The notes under the pieces were generated by a model. It searched no databases, was not told the origin of the DNA, and saw nothing but the letters and a program-made list of their open reading frames with translations. Shown here piece after piece: positions 18,431 to 28,156 of a stretch of DNA of 64,000 nt (positions within the stretch are counted from its first letter, which is position 1; every line of letters starts with the position of its first letter). The position numbers and the translations under genes were made by a program. This stretch comes from Stutzerimonas stutzeri (GTDB lineage Bacteria > Pseudomonadota > Gammaproteobacteria > Pseudomonadales > Pseudomonadaceae), in NCBI RefSeq assembly GCF_000952685.1, contig NZ_JYHV01000007.1:1-64000 (forward strand). The letters run 5' to 3'.

Positions 18431-21262
18431 TCAGACCGACCCCAGTGCCTGATTGAGCGCTGCTTCGAGATGCGCTTTGTAGCGCAGATGCTGCACGGTC
18501 TGGGTTCTCCCCCCACCGTGCAGACCGGACAGATCCAGGTCGGTGATGTAGCAGGGATAACGTTCGCCACCGCTCCGTTGGGCGAGGATGTAGCGAGCTA
18601 CCGCGGCGAAGAGCCCGGCGCCATATTCCAGGCTGGAAAACTCCTGATGGTTGCAATACAGCGCTACCTGCGAGCGGCCCTTTTCGCTGGGTTCGATGAT
18701 CGCTTGGATGTCGTAGAGCGGATCGCTGGCTTCCTCGCGCGGTGCCGCTCGGCGCTCGACAGCCAAGGGGCGATCCGGCGAAGCCTGTTGTAGCCGGTAG
18801 AAGAGGATGTCCATGGCCGCCAGACGGCTTTCTTCGAACGGCAGCTGAGTGGTGCGGCGGTAGCTCACCGACTGAAGGAAGCGCAGCAATGGCGTCAGCA
18901 GGGTCTGCTCGTCGCGATACGGCACCTGCTGACGCCACAGGGCATTGAATTCGTCCAACACCGTCAGCTCCGCCATCGCTCCCTGGATGCGATAGAACAC
19001 CTGTAGGCATTGCGCTCTGGCCTGGGCCAGGATCAGCGCCAGGTCCTGGCCTTCCAAGGCATGTCGATCCACGCGCAGCGGGCGAGCGCGCTGGTGTGCC
19101 TCGCCCAAATGTTCGACCACGGCCTGCAGGTCGCTCAGCTTCGTGTGATGGACGTTGCCTGCAGTCAGGTCGAGCACGTGAAAATGCTGGCGTACCTGCA
19201 GCAGGTAGCGGCCGTCGCTCGCTTCGTCGAGGCCGCTCTGAGCGTCGCTGAAGAGCGTTTCCACCCGCCGTGCGATGGCCAGGCCGGAGTGGCGACAGAA
19301 GCAGCGCACCTGCAGAGCGGGGCGAACACCGCGCGCGGGCAGTTCGTCAAGGTAATCGCGCAGGCAATCGGGCAGTGCCGAAGCGCCCTCGTAGCGACTG
19401 ACGATCAGCTCGTTCCAGCTATTCAGGGTGAGGCGATCGATGCTCAGGACAAGATTTTCCCGCGCTGCGCCATAGCCGAACGGATCGTTGCGCTCGTCGG
19501 GCGAGAGCGGGTGCTCAGGGCTGAACGGGTCGAGTCCGATATTCACCAGCAGCAGCACCTGGGTCGGTACCGCCGCCGTCAACAGTGCATCCTCGGCTAC
19601 GGCAGGTGGCGGCATGGGAAAGGCCTGACGCAGATCGGTCAGCAAGGAGAACAGCTCGGCTTCGCTCAATCCGCTATCGCCCGGGTGTAGCGCGACGTGG
19701 GTGGCGCTATCGACTATGCCGTTGCGATGACACCACCCGAGCAGCGGTATCAGATCACGCGAGCGCTTCAGCGGCGAGTGGTTCGTGACTTCCTGGGCGT
19801 TCAGATTGCCCTCATAGAGCGCCCAAGAGATATCGGAGGCCGCGTCGTAGCCCTGCACCAGCGTCAAGCTGTGCTCGGCCATGTCAGGCGAGATGCCCAG
19901 ATTGATCGCTTCGATCTTGCCCGCCTTGCGCTCGATGGCTGCATGCAGGCGCCGGCCGAGCACGCCGAAATCACGCCCGTTGATGCTGCTGGTGATCTGC
20001 AGGCGTCGGGCGAATTCGCTGAGGAAGCGATAGCCATAAGTCAGCTCGTTGACCAGCGCTCGGCGCTCCTGATCAACCTGTCGGGTTTTCCACTGGCTGC
20101 GACGATCGAGCAGGGCGAACTGTCGCTCGTCCCAGCCCCAGTCGCGGGTGAGGCGTTCAAGCAGGTGTCGCTTCCAGCTCTTGCGGCGACCGATTGGCGG
20201 ATTGCTCAGGGGCTTGTTGACCTTCAAATACAGGCAACGCCGTAACAGGGCCATGCGTTCCATGTCGCCGCGTTCGACCAGATAGGCTTCGATCCGGCGG
20301 TACGCGACGATATAGGGATCGAGGTCGTCCAGTTCCAGGCGGTTGGCGTAAACCGCCTGTTTGAAATCAAGGCTCAGGCATCGCACCTGAGGATGCTCGC
20401 TGGCGTAGACCTCGACCAGCAGCAACTTGAACAGTGACTTGTAGGGCGATTCGATGGCCTTGTACAGCTGCCAGAGGCCCGCACCTAGGTATTCGCCCGG
20501 CGGGATATTGCCGAGGCTGCCGAGATCCAGCACCTCGTCGCTGCGCACGAAGCGTTTATCTAGCAGGGTGCGGACGTAATCCTGGTAACGATGCTCTTCG
20601 TAATCCGGCACCAGCCACCAAAGCGGTGTGCGGCCACCGAGCCAGATGGCGGTGCGGTAGAACTCGTCGAGTAGCAGGTAGTGTTGGGTGGTGCCGCAGT
20701 CATCGGAGGTCAGTTTCGCTTCGCGCGCACCCTGGGTGAAACGCACCGGGTCGACCAGAAAGAAATGCGCCTCGCTACCTTGGGTCGCGGCCCAGGCCTG
20801 CAACTGCTCGCACTTTCGCTGCAGCTCATCGAGCCGAGGTGCAGGCAGCTCTGGATCATGGCAGACCCAGACATCCAGATCGCTTTGCTCGCCCTGGGCA
20901 ACGGTACCCAGGCTGCCCATAAGGAACAGGCCGAGGATCGGCTGCGGTGGTTTGCCGCGCAGGGGCTTGTAGGCGAACGAGCGGCTCAGGCGCTGAGCTT
21001 CGGCGAGGGTTTCGGCGTCCGGTTCGAAGCCGGCCAGTCCAGCTGGCGTGGTTCCCGACACATACCCCGGGAGAATCGGGTGATTGACATGAAACAGCAG
21101 CGGCAACAATTTGAGCACCGCTTGCTGACGTGGCGACATCGCCAGCCGGGTACGCTCCAGGCGTCCGGCATTCACTGACAGAAAGCGGTCGCGCAGGACG
21201 CCGAGTACCTTGCGGTCGATACCCTCTTCGAGAACGGGGCGGATTTCCTGGTGGCGGGTCAT
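18431..21262 (-). CDS. cyaA: Class I adenylate cyclase
   Basis: Makes cAMP from ATP; cAMP acts through the CRP-type regulator Vfr in pseudomonads. The 943-residue protein has the class I layout: an N-terminal catalytic domain with a nucleotidyltransferase motif (GSLGT...SDLDVWVC near residues 118-133) and a long C-terminal regulatory part. The NHPILPGYVS segment and FHVNHP are typical of the family. E. coli CyaA is 848 residues, so this one is somewhat longer, as usual in Pseudomonas. Convergent with rnk with a 30-base gap. Confidence 0.94.
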   Translation of the reverse strand: MTRHQEIRPVLEEGIDRKVLGVLRDRFLSVNAGRLERTRLAMSPRQQAVLKLLPLLFHVNHPILPGYVSGTTPAGLAGFEPDAETLAEAQRLSRSFAYKPLRGKPPQPILGLFLMGSLGTVAQGEQSDLDVWVCHDPELPAPRLDELQRKCEQLQAWAATQGSEAHFFLVDPVRFTQGAREAKLTSDDCGTTQHYLLLDEFYRTAIWLGGRTPLWWLVPDYEEHRYQDYVRTLLDKRFVRSDEVLDLGSLGNIPPGEYLGAGLWQLYKAIESPYKSLFKLLLVEVYASEHPQVRCLSLDFKQAVYANRLELDDLDPYIVAYRRIEAYLVERGDMERMALLRRCLYLKVNKPLSNPPIGRRKSWKRHLLERLTRDWGWDERQFALLDRRSQWKTRQVDQERRALVNELTYGYRFLSEFARRLQITSSINGRDFGVLGRRLHAAIERKAGKIEAINLGISPDMAEHSLTLVQGYDAASDISWALYEGNLNAQEVTNHSPLKRSRDLIPLLGWCHRNGIVDSATHVALHPGDSGLSEAELFSLLTDLRQAFPMPPPAVAEDALLTAAVPTQVLLLVNIGLDPFSPEHPLSPDERNDPFGYGAARENLVLSIDRLTLNSWNELIVSRYEGASALPDCLRDYLDELPARGVRPALQVRCFCRHSGLAIARRVETLFSDAQSGLDEASDGRYLLQVRQHFHVLDLTAGNVHHTKLSDLQAVVEHLGEAHQRARPLRVDRHALEGQDLALILAQARAQCLQVFYRIQGAMAELTVLDEFNALWRQQVPYRDEQTLLTPLLRFLQSVSYRRTTQLPFEESRLAAMDILFYRLQQASPDRPLAVERRAAPREEASDPLYDIQAIIEPSEKGRSQVALYCNHQEFSSLEYGAGLFAAVARYILAQRSGGERYPCYITDLDLSGLHGGGRTQTVQHLRYKAHLEAALNQALGSV

Positions 21263-21459
21263 TCAGATTGTTCGTGAAAGCGATTGGGATCCGCCTGTTG
21301 AGCGAGGCAGAAAGGGCGGAAAAATAACATGGCTGAAGGCCGGAGGAAAAACGCAAGGCAGGAAGAGGAAGAACAGCAACAATCGCTGCCGGCCGACAGA
21401 ACGGTTGCGCTATGGCGCAATTCAGTCGGCGCGGTGCTCTCGCGAAGAACCGAACGAAT

Positions 21460-21705
21460 TCAGGCCGGGACGGTTTCCGAAAGGATCGTCAGCAGCGCTT
21501 GCGCGTGCTCGGCTGCGTCACGGCCGAGGCTGGTCAGATAGCCGCCGTCGGGTTGAGTGGTCAGGCCTTTGGTATGCAGCCGGCGAGCAGCGGCGATCGC
21601 TGCCTGATCGGCGTCTTGATGGACTTTCAGACCTTCGAGTGTGTTGTCGAGGTTGAACAGGCTAAGGATTTCCAGCTCGGCTACCAGTTCGGGGGTATAG
21701 GACAT
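21460..21705 (-). CDS. Small conserved TIGR02647 family protein
   Basis: An 81-residue soluble protein (MSYTPELVAELEILSLFNLD start; GYLTSLGRDAAEHAQ near the end). It matches the TIGR02647 family of unknown function as I recall it. The sequence suggests an all-helical fold, possibly winged-helix-like given the GLTTQPDGGYLTSLG turn. A clear GAAGGAAC precedes the start. It lies in the same orientation as the next small gene upstream, with 80 bases between. Confidence 0.75.
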   Translation of the reverse strand: MSYTPELVAELEILSLFNLDNTLEGLKVHQDADQAAIAAARRLHTKGLTTQPDGGYLTSLGRDAAEHAQALLTILSETVPA

Positions 21706-21785
21706 GACTGTTCCTTCGGGTGGTGGGCCTTGGCCCGGTTTGCGAAGTGTAGATGCTGTGCGCCGCGACGTGCCGCACTCTTCGC

Positions 21786-22055
21786 CTATTCGGCGAGATC
21801 AGGCAGATTGCGCAGCTGCGTTTCGTAGCTCTCGACGTCGAATGCGCGGTCTTGCTCGAGCATCTGCCGAATCTCGCGGGCGAGGACGAGGGCCATCAGC
21901 TTGAGAATCTCGTCGCGTTCGTAGCCGACCAGGGTCAGTTTGTTCAGCGTAGCCTGCGCGGCGGCAGGCTCGCCGGCTTCGAGCTGGTTTTCGATCGCCT
22001 GGATCAGGGTTTCTTCGGCGAAGCTTTCATCTTCATCGGACGTGGCATCGTTCAT
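21786..22055 (-). CDS. Conserved hypothetical acidic helical protein
   Basis: An 89-residue protein I cannot assign to a named family. It starts with an acidic tail (NDATSDEDESFAEE), then reads as helical throughout, with a TPR-like segment (ETLIQAIENQLEAGEPAAAQATLNKL in two parts). No signal peptide or membrane segment is seen. A GAGAG lies ahead of the ATG. Codon use fits the neighbours and the length is sensible, so it is likely a real gene. Confidence 0.65.
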   Translation of the reverse strand: MNDATSDEDESFAEETLIQAIENQLEAGEPAAAQATLNKLTLVGYERDEILKLMALVLAREIRQMLEQDRAFDVESYETQLRNLPDLAE

Positions 22056-22196
22056 GTCGCAACTCTCGTCAGGAAAAATCTCGATAGCGGGTTTCGGCGA
22101 GTCCCGGCAAGCTGGCGCCAGCCGCGAACCTCTGAACGCTTCGCTTGGGCCGGTCTCTATTTCTACTATGGACCATCAAGGAGCACGACCGCAGCA

Positions 22197-23162
22197 ATGA
22201 TCACTCTGTACTGCCTTGAAAATGGCGCGCTGGTGCGTCGCGTTGCCGAAAGCCTGCAGACGCTGCCCGATAACGTGCTGTGGATCGACCTGTTGTCGCC
22301 TGATCAACAGGAAGAGCGCTTTGTCGAGTCGGAACTGGGGCTGGATATTCCGACCCGCGAAGAACTGGCGGAAATCGAGGATTCGTCGCGGTTCTACGAC
22401 GAGGACGGCGCCATCTTCATGACCACCACGGTGGTGATGGGGATCGCCGATCGGCGCCCGGAAAATGCCGAGGTGACCTTCGTGCTGACCAAGCGCCGCC
22501 TGGTGACGGTGCGGTACAGCGAACTCAGCGCGTTTCGCCAGTTCGAATCCAAGAGCTCACGGCAGCCGTCCAACTACGCCACCAGTCATCAGATCTTCCT
22601 CGCCTTGGCCGACGCCGTGGTCGATCGCATCGCGGACGTGCTGGAAAGCGTGCAAATCGAATTGCAGGCCTTGTCGCGGCGCATCTTCGATGAAGGAAAG
22701 GAGCACCGCAGGGACCTGCAGCAGATCATTCAACAGCTCGGGCAGCATCGCTCGCTGCTGTCGCAGCTGGGCGAAAGCCTGTTCAGTTCGAGTCGACTGA
22801 TCGCGTTCTATCGTCTGCATGCCGACGAGCCCAAACAGGGCGTCGCCAAGGGCCTATTGAAGGCGCTGGAGCGGGACGTGCGATCACTGGGCGAGCACCA
22901 GGCACGCCTGCTCGGCGATATCGCGTTCCTGCTCGATGCCACCCTGGGCCTGATCAATATCGAGCAGAACAGCATCATCAAGGTGTTTTCGATCGCCGCG
23001 GTGCTGTTCCTGCCCCCTACGCTGGTGGGGACGGTTTACGGCATGAACTTCGAGCGCATGCCCGAACTTGGCTGGTCGCTCGGCTACCCCATGGCGTTGG
23101 GCATGATGGTGGTCTCCGCGATCATTCCCTATGCCTGGTTCAAGTTCCGCGACTGGCTCTGA
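22197..23162 (+). CDS. CorA-family divalent cation transporter
   Basis: A 321-residue pentameric magnesium-channel homologue. The large cytoplasmic N-terminal domain (about residues 1-255) ends in a long helix. Two C-terminal membrane helices (FSIAAVLFLPPTLVGTVYGMN and LGMMVVSAIIPYAWF, each read in parts) flank the diagnostic YGMNF loop. AAGGAG lies upstream of ATG 22197, somewhat far away. Mg2+, Co2+ or Zn2+ cannot be told apart from sequence alone. Its stop codon abuts that of the next gene on the other strand. Confidence 0.9.
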   Translation: MITLYCLENGALVRRVAESLQTLPDNVLWIDLLSPDQQEERFVESELGLDIPTREELAEIEDSSRFYDEDGAIFMTTTVVMGIADRRPENAEVTFVLTKRRLVTVRYSELSAFRQFESKSSRQPSNYATSHQIFLALADAVVDRIADVLESVQIELQALSRRIFDEGKEHRRDLQQIIQQLGQHRSLLSQLGESLFSSSRLIAFYRLHADEPKQGVAKGLLKALERDVRSLGEHQARLLGDIAFLLDATLGLINIEQNSIIKVFSIAAVLFLPPTLVGTVYGMNFERMPELGWSLGYPMALGMMVVSAIIPYAWFKFRDWL

Positions 23163-23711
23163 TCAGCCGAAGAAATAAAGAACGATGCAGAATGCGCCCA
23201 GCAGCGCCCAAACGGCGCCAAAAATGACGGGCGTGCGCAGCGAGAACAGCAGTGTACGTTTGTAGCGCTCTCCTCCCGGCGGGCTATTTCCCTCGCCGAA
23301 CAGGGCAGAATCGTGGTTGGGTAGCAGGCCGACATTGCCTTCGGTCTGCAGCAGCTCGGCCTGCTTGCGATGCCAGCGCTCTATCACGTCGAAGCTCGCC
23401 CGGATGCCGGGTATCGCATGCAGCGAGGTGAGCAGTCCAAGCAGCGCTAGCACGCTCGGCACAACCAGCCTGAACAGGCTTCCCCAGTCGGGATTGGTAT
23501 TGGCCATGGAAGAGGCGAAGGCAATCATCAGAAACGACTGCGAAGACAGGTAGCCGCTGGTGCGGCTGGCCAGTAGCGTCGACTCGAAATGAATCTCCGA
23601 ACGATAGAAATTCAACCGTTCCTTCGGCGAGTCGAAGACTTCAGCGCCTACGGTGTCCTGATTGAGCAACAGCGTTTTGAGGTCGGTCATAAGGGGGAGC
23701 AACTCGGGCAT
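23163..23711 (-). CDS. Uncharacterised three-helix membrane protein
   Basis: A 182-residue protein without a recognised family. A cytoplasmic N-terminal part (to about residue 50) includes DSPKERLNFYRSEIHFES. Two hydrophobic segments follow (YLSSQSFLMIAFASS; LFRLVVPSVLALLGLLTSL), then a soluble stretch with FDVIERWHRKQAELL, and a C-terminal helix (PVIFGAVWALLGAFCIVLYF). The start is uncertain: neither ATG 23711 nor ATG 23690 has a good ribosome site. It meets the CorA gene tail to tail with no gap. Confidence 0.72.
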   Translation of the reverse strand: MPELLPLMTDLKTLLLNQDTVGAEVFDSPKERLNFYRSEIHFESTLLASRTSGYLSSQSFLMIAFASSMANTNPDWGSLFRLVVPSVLALLGLLTSLHAIPGIRASFDVIERWHRKQAELLQTEGNVGLLPNHDSALFGEGNSPPGGERYKRTLLFSLRTPVIFGAVWALLGAFCIVLYFFG

Positions 23712-23760
23712 TAACGCGTTTGGCGCTATCCGGTCGGTCGAGTTCCCCCTTGAGTCGATC

Positions 23761-24243
23761 TTAGACCTGCTCTGCCAGCGCCTGCAGCGCGTCGCCCGTC
23801 AGGCGATAGGTCGTCCATTCGTCCTGCGGGCGCGCACCCAGTGATTCGTAAAAACGAATCGCCGGCTCGTTCCAGTCCAATACCGACCACTCGAAGCGCC
23901 CGCAACCACGGGACACCGCAAGGCGCGCGAGATATTTGAGGAGCGCCTTGCCGGCACCGGTGCCGCGAGCCTCGGGGGTGACGTAAAGATCTTCGAGGTA
24001 CAGGCCGTTGCGGCCGAGCCAGGTCGAGTAGTTGAAGAAATACACCGCATAACCGATCGGTTGGCCATCGCTCTCGCAGATCAGCGCACTGGCGCTGGCA
24101 TTCTCTGCGAACAGGCTGGTTTCGATGCCAGCGACTTCAGTCTTGACCTCGTGCTCGGCGCGCTCGTAGATCGCCAGTTCGGTGATGAAGCGCAGGATCA
24201 ACGCTGCGTCTTCTCGGGTGGCATGACGGATATTCAAGGGCAT
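23761..24243 (-). CDS. GNAT-family N-acetyltransferase (SSAT-like)
   Basis: A 160-residue acetyl-CoA-dependent acetyltransferase. The acetyl-CoA loop is ARGTGAGKALL, preceded by YLEDLYVTPE and followed by FEWSVLDWNEPAIRFYESLGA, which closely resembles the spermidine/diamine N-acetyltransferase subgroup. Substrate is not proven. ATG 24243 gives MPLNIRHATREDA, the usual start, with GGAAG upstream; the longer open frame to 24480 has no support. Confidence 0.87.
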   Translation of the reverse strand: MPLNIRHATREDAALILRFITELAIYERAEHEVKTEVAGIETSLFAENASASALICESDGQPIGYAVYFFNYSTWLGRNGLYLEDLYVTPEARGTGAGKALLKYLARLAVSRGCGRFEWSVLDWNEPAIRFYESLGARPQDEWTTYRLTGDALQALAEQV

Positions 24244-24394
24244 GTACAGACTTCCAGCTGAACGTGTGGCTTGGACGGGCGGCGGAGCGTACTTCAGCGC
24301 CTGGCCACGATGATGGGCAATAGGCGCAGCCAGGGAATTGACCACGCTGGGACAGCCGACGAACGAAGTCGTCGACTGTTCTTCAGGTTGCGTA

Positions 24395-25789
24395 TCAACG
24401 CGAGGCGAGCAGTTCGCGGCCGCGCTGGACGGCCGCGCGAACCTGCGCCGGGGCGGTGCCGCCGATGTGGTCGCGGGCATTCACCGAGCCTTCTAGGGTC
24501 AGCACGGCGAAGACATCCTCGTCGATCTGGTCGCTGAACCGGCGCAGCTCGTCGAGGCTCATTTCGGCCAGATCCTTGCCGCTGTCGACACCGTATTTCA
24601 CTGCATGACCGACGATCTCGTGGCAATCGCGGAAGGGCAGCCCCTTGCGCACCAGGTAGTCGGCCAGATCCGTCGCGGTGGAGAAGCCGCGCAGCGCCGC
24701 TTCACGCATGATTTCGCGCTTCGGCTTGATCGCCGGGACCATGTCGGCAAAGGCGCGCAGCGAGTCGCGCAGGGTGTCGGCGGCGTCGAACAGCGGCTCT
24801 TTGTCTTCCTGGTTGTCCTTGTTGTAAGCCAGTGGCTGGCCTTTCATCAGCACCAGCAGGCCGCTCAGCGCGCCGAACACGCGTCCGGTTTTGCCGCGAA
24901 CCAGCTCCGGCACGTCCGGGTTTTTCTTTTGCGGCATGATCGAGGAGCCGGTGCAGAAGCGGTCCGGCAGGTCGATGAACTGGAACTGCGCGCTGGTCCA
25001 GAGCACCAGCTCTTCGGAGAATCGCGACAGGTGCATCATCGCCACGGAGGCGGCGGCGCAGAATTCGATGGCGAAGTCGCGATCGGAGACGCCGTCCAGC
25101 GAGTTGCCGGAGATCGCCTCGAAACCCAGCAGTTCGCAGGTGATTTCCCGCTGAATCGGGTAGGTGGTGCCGGCCAGTGCGGCCGAGCCCAGCGGCATCC
25201 GGTTGGTGCGCTTGCGGCAGTCGACCAGGCGTTCGTAGTCGCGCGAGAGCATCTCGAACCAGGCCAGCAGGTGATGCCCGAAGGTGACCGGTTGTGCCGT
25301 TTGCAGGTGGGTGAAACCGGGCATGATCGTATCGGCTTCCGCTTCCGCCAGTCCGAGCAGGCCCTGCTGCAGGCGGGTGATTTCGCCGAGGATGGTGTCG
25401 ATTTCATCCCGCAGCCACAGGCGGATGTCGGTGGCGACTTGATCGTTGCGTGAGCGTCCGGTGTGCAGCTTTTTGCCGGTCACGCCGATGCGGTCGGTCA
25501 GTCGTGCTTCGATGTTCATGTGCACGTCTTCCAAATCGACGCGCCAGTCGAAGCTGCCAGCCTCGATCTCGCCCTGGATGTCCTTCAGATTGGCGATGAT
25601 CTCGTCACGTTCGCCATCGCTCAGCACTCCGGCCTTTGCCAGCATGGTGGCGTGGGCGATGGAGCCCATGATGTCGTGGCGGTACAGGCGCTTGTCGAAC
25701 TCGACGGAGGCGGTGAATCGGGCGACGAAGGCGTCGACGGGCTCGCTGAAGCGGCCGCCCCAGGACTGGTTGGTCTTGTCGGTGCTCAT
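24395..25789 (-). CDS. argH: Argininosuccinate lyase
   Basis: Last step of arginine synthesis: argininosuccinate to arginine plus fumarate. The 464-residue protein carries the superfamily signature [15 protein letters not shown] with the catalytic serine, [13 protein letters not shown], and [11 protein letters not shown] with the catalytic histidine region. Length equals that of relatives. In P. aeruginosa argH stands directly next to the divergent algZR; here a chemotaxis gene lies between them on the argH strand. Confidence 0.96.
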   Translation of the reverse strand: MSTDKTNQSWGGRFSEPVDAFVARFTASVEFDKRLYRHDIMGSIAHATMLAKAGVLSDGERDEIIANLKDIQGEIEAGSFDWRVDLEDVHMNIEARLTDRIGVTGKKLHTGRSRNDQVATDIRLWLRDEIDTILGEITRLQQGLLGLAEAEADTIMPGFTHLQTAQPVTFGHHLLAWFEMLSRDYERLVDCRKRTNRMPLGSAALAGTTYPIQREITCELLGFEAISGNSLDGVSDRDFAIEFCAAASVAMMHLSRFSEELVLWTSAQFQFIDLPDRFCTGSSIMPQKKNPDVPELVRGKTGRVFGALSGLLVLMKGQPLAYNKDNQEDKEPLFDAADTLRDSLRAFADMVPAIKPKREIMREAALRGFSTATDLADYLVRKGLPFRDCHEIVGHAVKYGVDSGKDLAEMSLDELRRFSDQIDEDVFAVLTLEGSVNARDHIGGTAPAQVRAAVQRGRELLASR

Positions 25790-25954
25790 GAATGCGCTCG
25801 CAGAATCGGAATGGGCGAAAGAAAGGCCGAATAATAACAGGGTTCAGTGGCCCCTCATGCGCTCCCCGGTCTTTGGCCAACCGGGGAGCCGCCCGGAAGC
25901 GACGTCGGCTAGGATCGCGCTCAAACCTGAGCGACTACCCGGCGCGATTTCCCG

Positions 25955-27886
25955 TCACGCCCTGAACTGACCCAGGCTGGCTTCGAGCCGGTCTGCCAGA
26001 TTGCCTAGCGCTCGGCCACTGGTGGCGGTGGCGGTAACCGCGTCGGCCGATCGTTCGGCCTCGGTCAGGATCACCTGCACCCGGGCGCGGACATCGGACG
26101 CAGTACTGGCCTGCCGTTCGGCACCCGCTGTCGCTTCCTGTACGGTGTCATGCACCTGCGCCACGGCGAGCTGGAGCGTGCGCTGCAGCTCGCGGCTGGT
26201 CGTGAGCGAAGCCAAGCCGCTGTCGGCCTGCTCGCCTGTGCTGCTGATGGTCGATACGGCAGTCCGCGCACCTTGCTGCAGGCTCTCGATATGCGCCCGG
26301 ATGTCGCCGGTGGACTGTTGGGTCTTGCTGGCCAGCGCTCGTACCTCATCGGCCACGACGGCAAAGCCGCGGCCGCTTTCGCCGGCACGAGCTGCCTCGA
26401 TGGCCGCATTCAACGCGAGCAGGTTGGTCTGTTCGGCAATGCCTTGGATCACGGTCAGCACGACGTCGATCTGTTCGCTCTGCTTGGCCAGCTTCTCGAT
26501 CACCTCGGTGCTGCTGCGTACGCCTTCGCCGAGTGCTGCGATGGTTTTTTCGACCTGGTCCGAGATGGCCTCGTTGTCGCGAGCCGCCTTGCGGATCGAA
26601 ATCACCTGCTCCAGCGCAGCTTGCATTGCCTGGCTTTCTTCCTGGGCGCGGTGCGTCATGTCCGCAAGCGCCTGTAGGCTGCCGGCCACCTCATCGCGCT
26701 GGCGCTCGGCAGCGGTCGCTGCGGCAGTGCTGCGGCTGCTCAGCGCAGCGATTTCAGTACCGGTCTGCACGGCGATCGCGCGCGCTTCCTGGACGATGGG
26801 CTGAAGTTTGGCCAGGAAGAGGTTGACGGCATCGGCCATGTCGCCCACTTCGTCCGCGCTGTGAATCTTCACGCGTTGGGTGAGGTCGCCGTGGCCGGCC
26901 GACAAGTCGCGCAGCGCCGTCACCAACAGACCCAGGCGCCGCAAGACCCGACGGCCCAGCACCAGCGTCACGGCAATCAGCAGGAGCGCGCCAGTTATCG
27001 CGAGGCCGAGGCTGATTTTCCACAGCAGGCTGGTCGCCGACTGTTTCACGGCCTTCTGGCTGTTCGCATCGAGGGCTTGCGCCACTTCCGCAGCAGCCGT
27101 CAGGCGCGCAGCCAATACCTTTGCGCTGTCGCTGGCGGTGGCGGCAAGGCCGGTTTCGACCAGTTTCACGGTGCCCTCGATCAGCGTCTGGAACCGGCTG
27201 TCGAAGGCGGCGAGCTCGGCGTCTACCGCCGATGTGGACAAGCCGAGAACAACCTGGCCAATGACGGCGCCCTTGGGGTTGATGGCGGCCTTAGCGAGGT
27301 ACAGCGCCGGGTCGTTCGCGGCTGCGGACAGAACCTTGTCGAAAGCGGATCGACCGTTGCCCTTGTCGATCAGTGCCTTGATTCTCGGGTCCTTGCGATT
27401 CAGATGACGGGTGAGTTGATTGCCGCCGGCATCGAAATAAACGACGAAGACGACCGCCGGGTTTCGGTGCGCCATCCTGACGAACTCGGTCAGCGCGGGA
27501 ATGTCGTTGTCCCAGATCGCCGAAGGCGCGACGCCAGCCAGCAAAATGGCCAAGTCATCGCCGGATTGCTTGAGGTGGCGTTCGAGCACGTCCTGCAGCT
27601 GTGCCTGTTCGCCGGTAAGGCGCTGCGTCAGGCCTTGGGCGAGATCGCCTCGCATGCGCTCGGACAGACTGGAAAGACCGCTTCGCACTTCCACATCAGC
27701 GGATTGAAGTTCGCCCAGCAGGCGCGCGGCATCCTGGTCCAGGCTTTTCCGAATTTCCTGCTCCAGCGCGCCGATAGTGCCCCTCGTCAGTGCGAGAGCG
27801 ACCACAACCTGCACCACCACCGCCGCACACAATGTGAGAAATACCGGACGCAGCAAACGGCTACGCAAAGAGGAAAACAGCAGCAC
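25955..27886 (-). CDS. Methyl-accepting chemotaxis protein
   Basis: A transmembrane chemoreceptor of 643 residues. An N-terminal membrane helix (about 12-35) is followed by a periplasmic sensor domain of some 250 residues and a second helix ([20 protein letters not shown], about 288-307). A HAMP linker comes next ([21 protein letters not shown] onward), then a long cytoplasmic coiled coil with the hairpin tip [19 protein letters not shown] that contacts CheA/CheW. GTG 27886 follows AGGAG at eight bases; the nearby ATG is out of frame. There is no CheR-binding pentapeptide at the C-terminus. The ligand is unknown; the sensor region has a [14 protein letters not shown] strand, as in CACHE-like folds. 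Confidence 0.93.
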   Translation of the reverse strand: MLLFSSLRSRLLRPVFLTLCAAVVVQVVVALALTRGTIGALEQEIRKSLDQDAARLLGELQSADVEVRSGLSSLSERMRGDLAQGLTQRLTGEQAQLQDVLERHLKQSGDDLAILLAGVAPSAIWDNDIPALTEFVRMAHRNPAVVFVVYFDAGGNQLTRHLNRKDPRIKALIDKGNGRSAFDKVLSAAANDPALYLAKAAINPKGAVIGQVVLGLSTSAVDAELAAFDSRFQTLIEGTVKLVETGLAATASDSAKVLAARLTAAAEVAQALDANSQKAVKQSATSLLWKISLGLAITGALLLIAVTLVLGRRVLRRLGLLVTALRDLSAGHGDLTQRVKIHSADEVGDMADAVNLFLAKLQPIVQEARAIAVQTGTEIAALSSRSTAAATAAERQRDEVAGSLQALADMTHRAQEESQAMQAALEQVISIRKAARDNEAISDQVEKTIAALGEGVRSSTEVIEKLAKQSEQIDVVLTVIQGIAEQTNLLALNAAIEAARAGESGRGFAVVADEVRALASKTQQSTGDIRAHIESLQQGARTAVSTISSTGEQADSGLASLTTSRELQRTLQLAVAQVHDTVQEATAGAERQASTASDVRARVQVILTEAERSADAVTATATSGRALGNLADRLEASLGQFRA

Positions 27887-28156
27887 GGCTCATACTCCTG
27901 CCGCCCCGGGCGGCCAATGGTCGGTAGGCGCAATGCAATCATTAGGCCACTATTTCCGTATCGGCCAGGCTGTTCGTGTCTTTAACCGCCCCGATGAACC
28001 GTCGCCGATTCGATTCCGCGCGCAAGTTGCGAAGGCTTAGTACTTCCGGTTCTTGAGGCGTCGATAGACTAAGGCGTTTACAGATGCGGTGGCAGCCATT
28101 CGACCTTCCCCGGTCTGCTCATTGCTTTGTGTCCTAGCCGCGCGGAAACTCACTCC

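Noticed and set aside
24395-25453. Long plus-strand open frames opposite argH
   Set aside because: Complementary to a conserved lyase gene; composition typical of antisense frames in GC-rich DNA.
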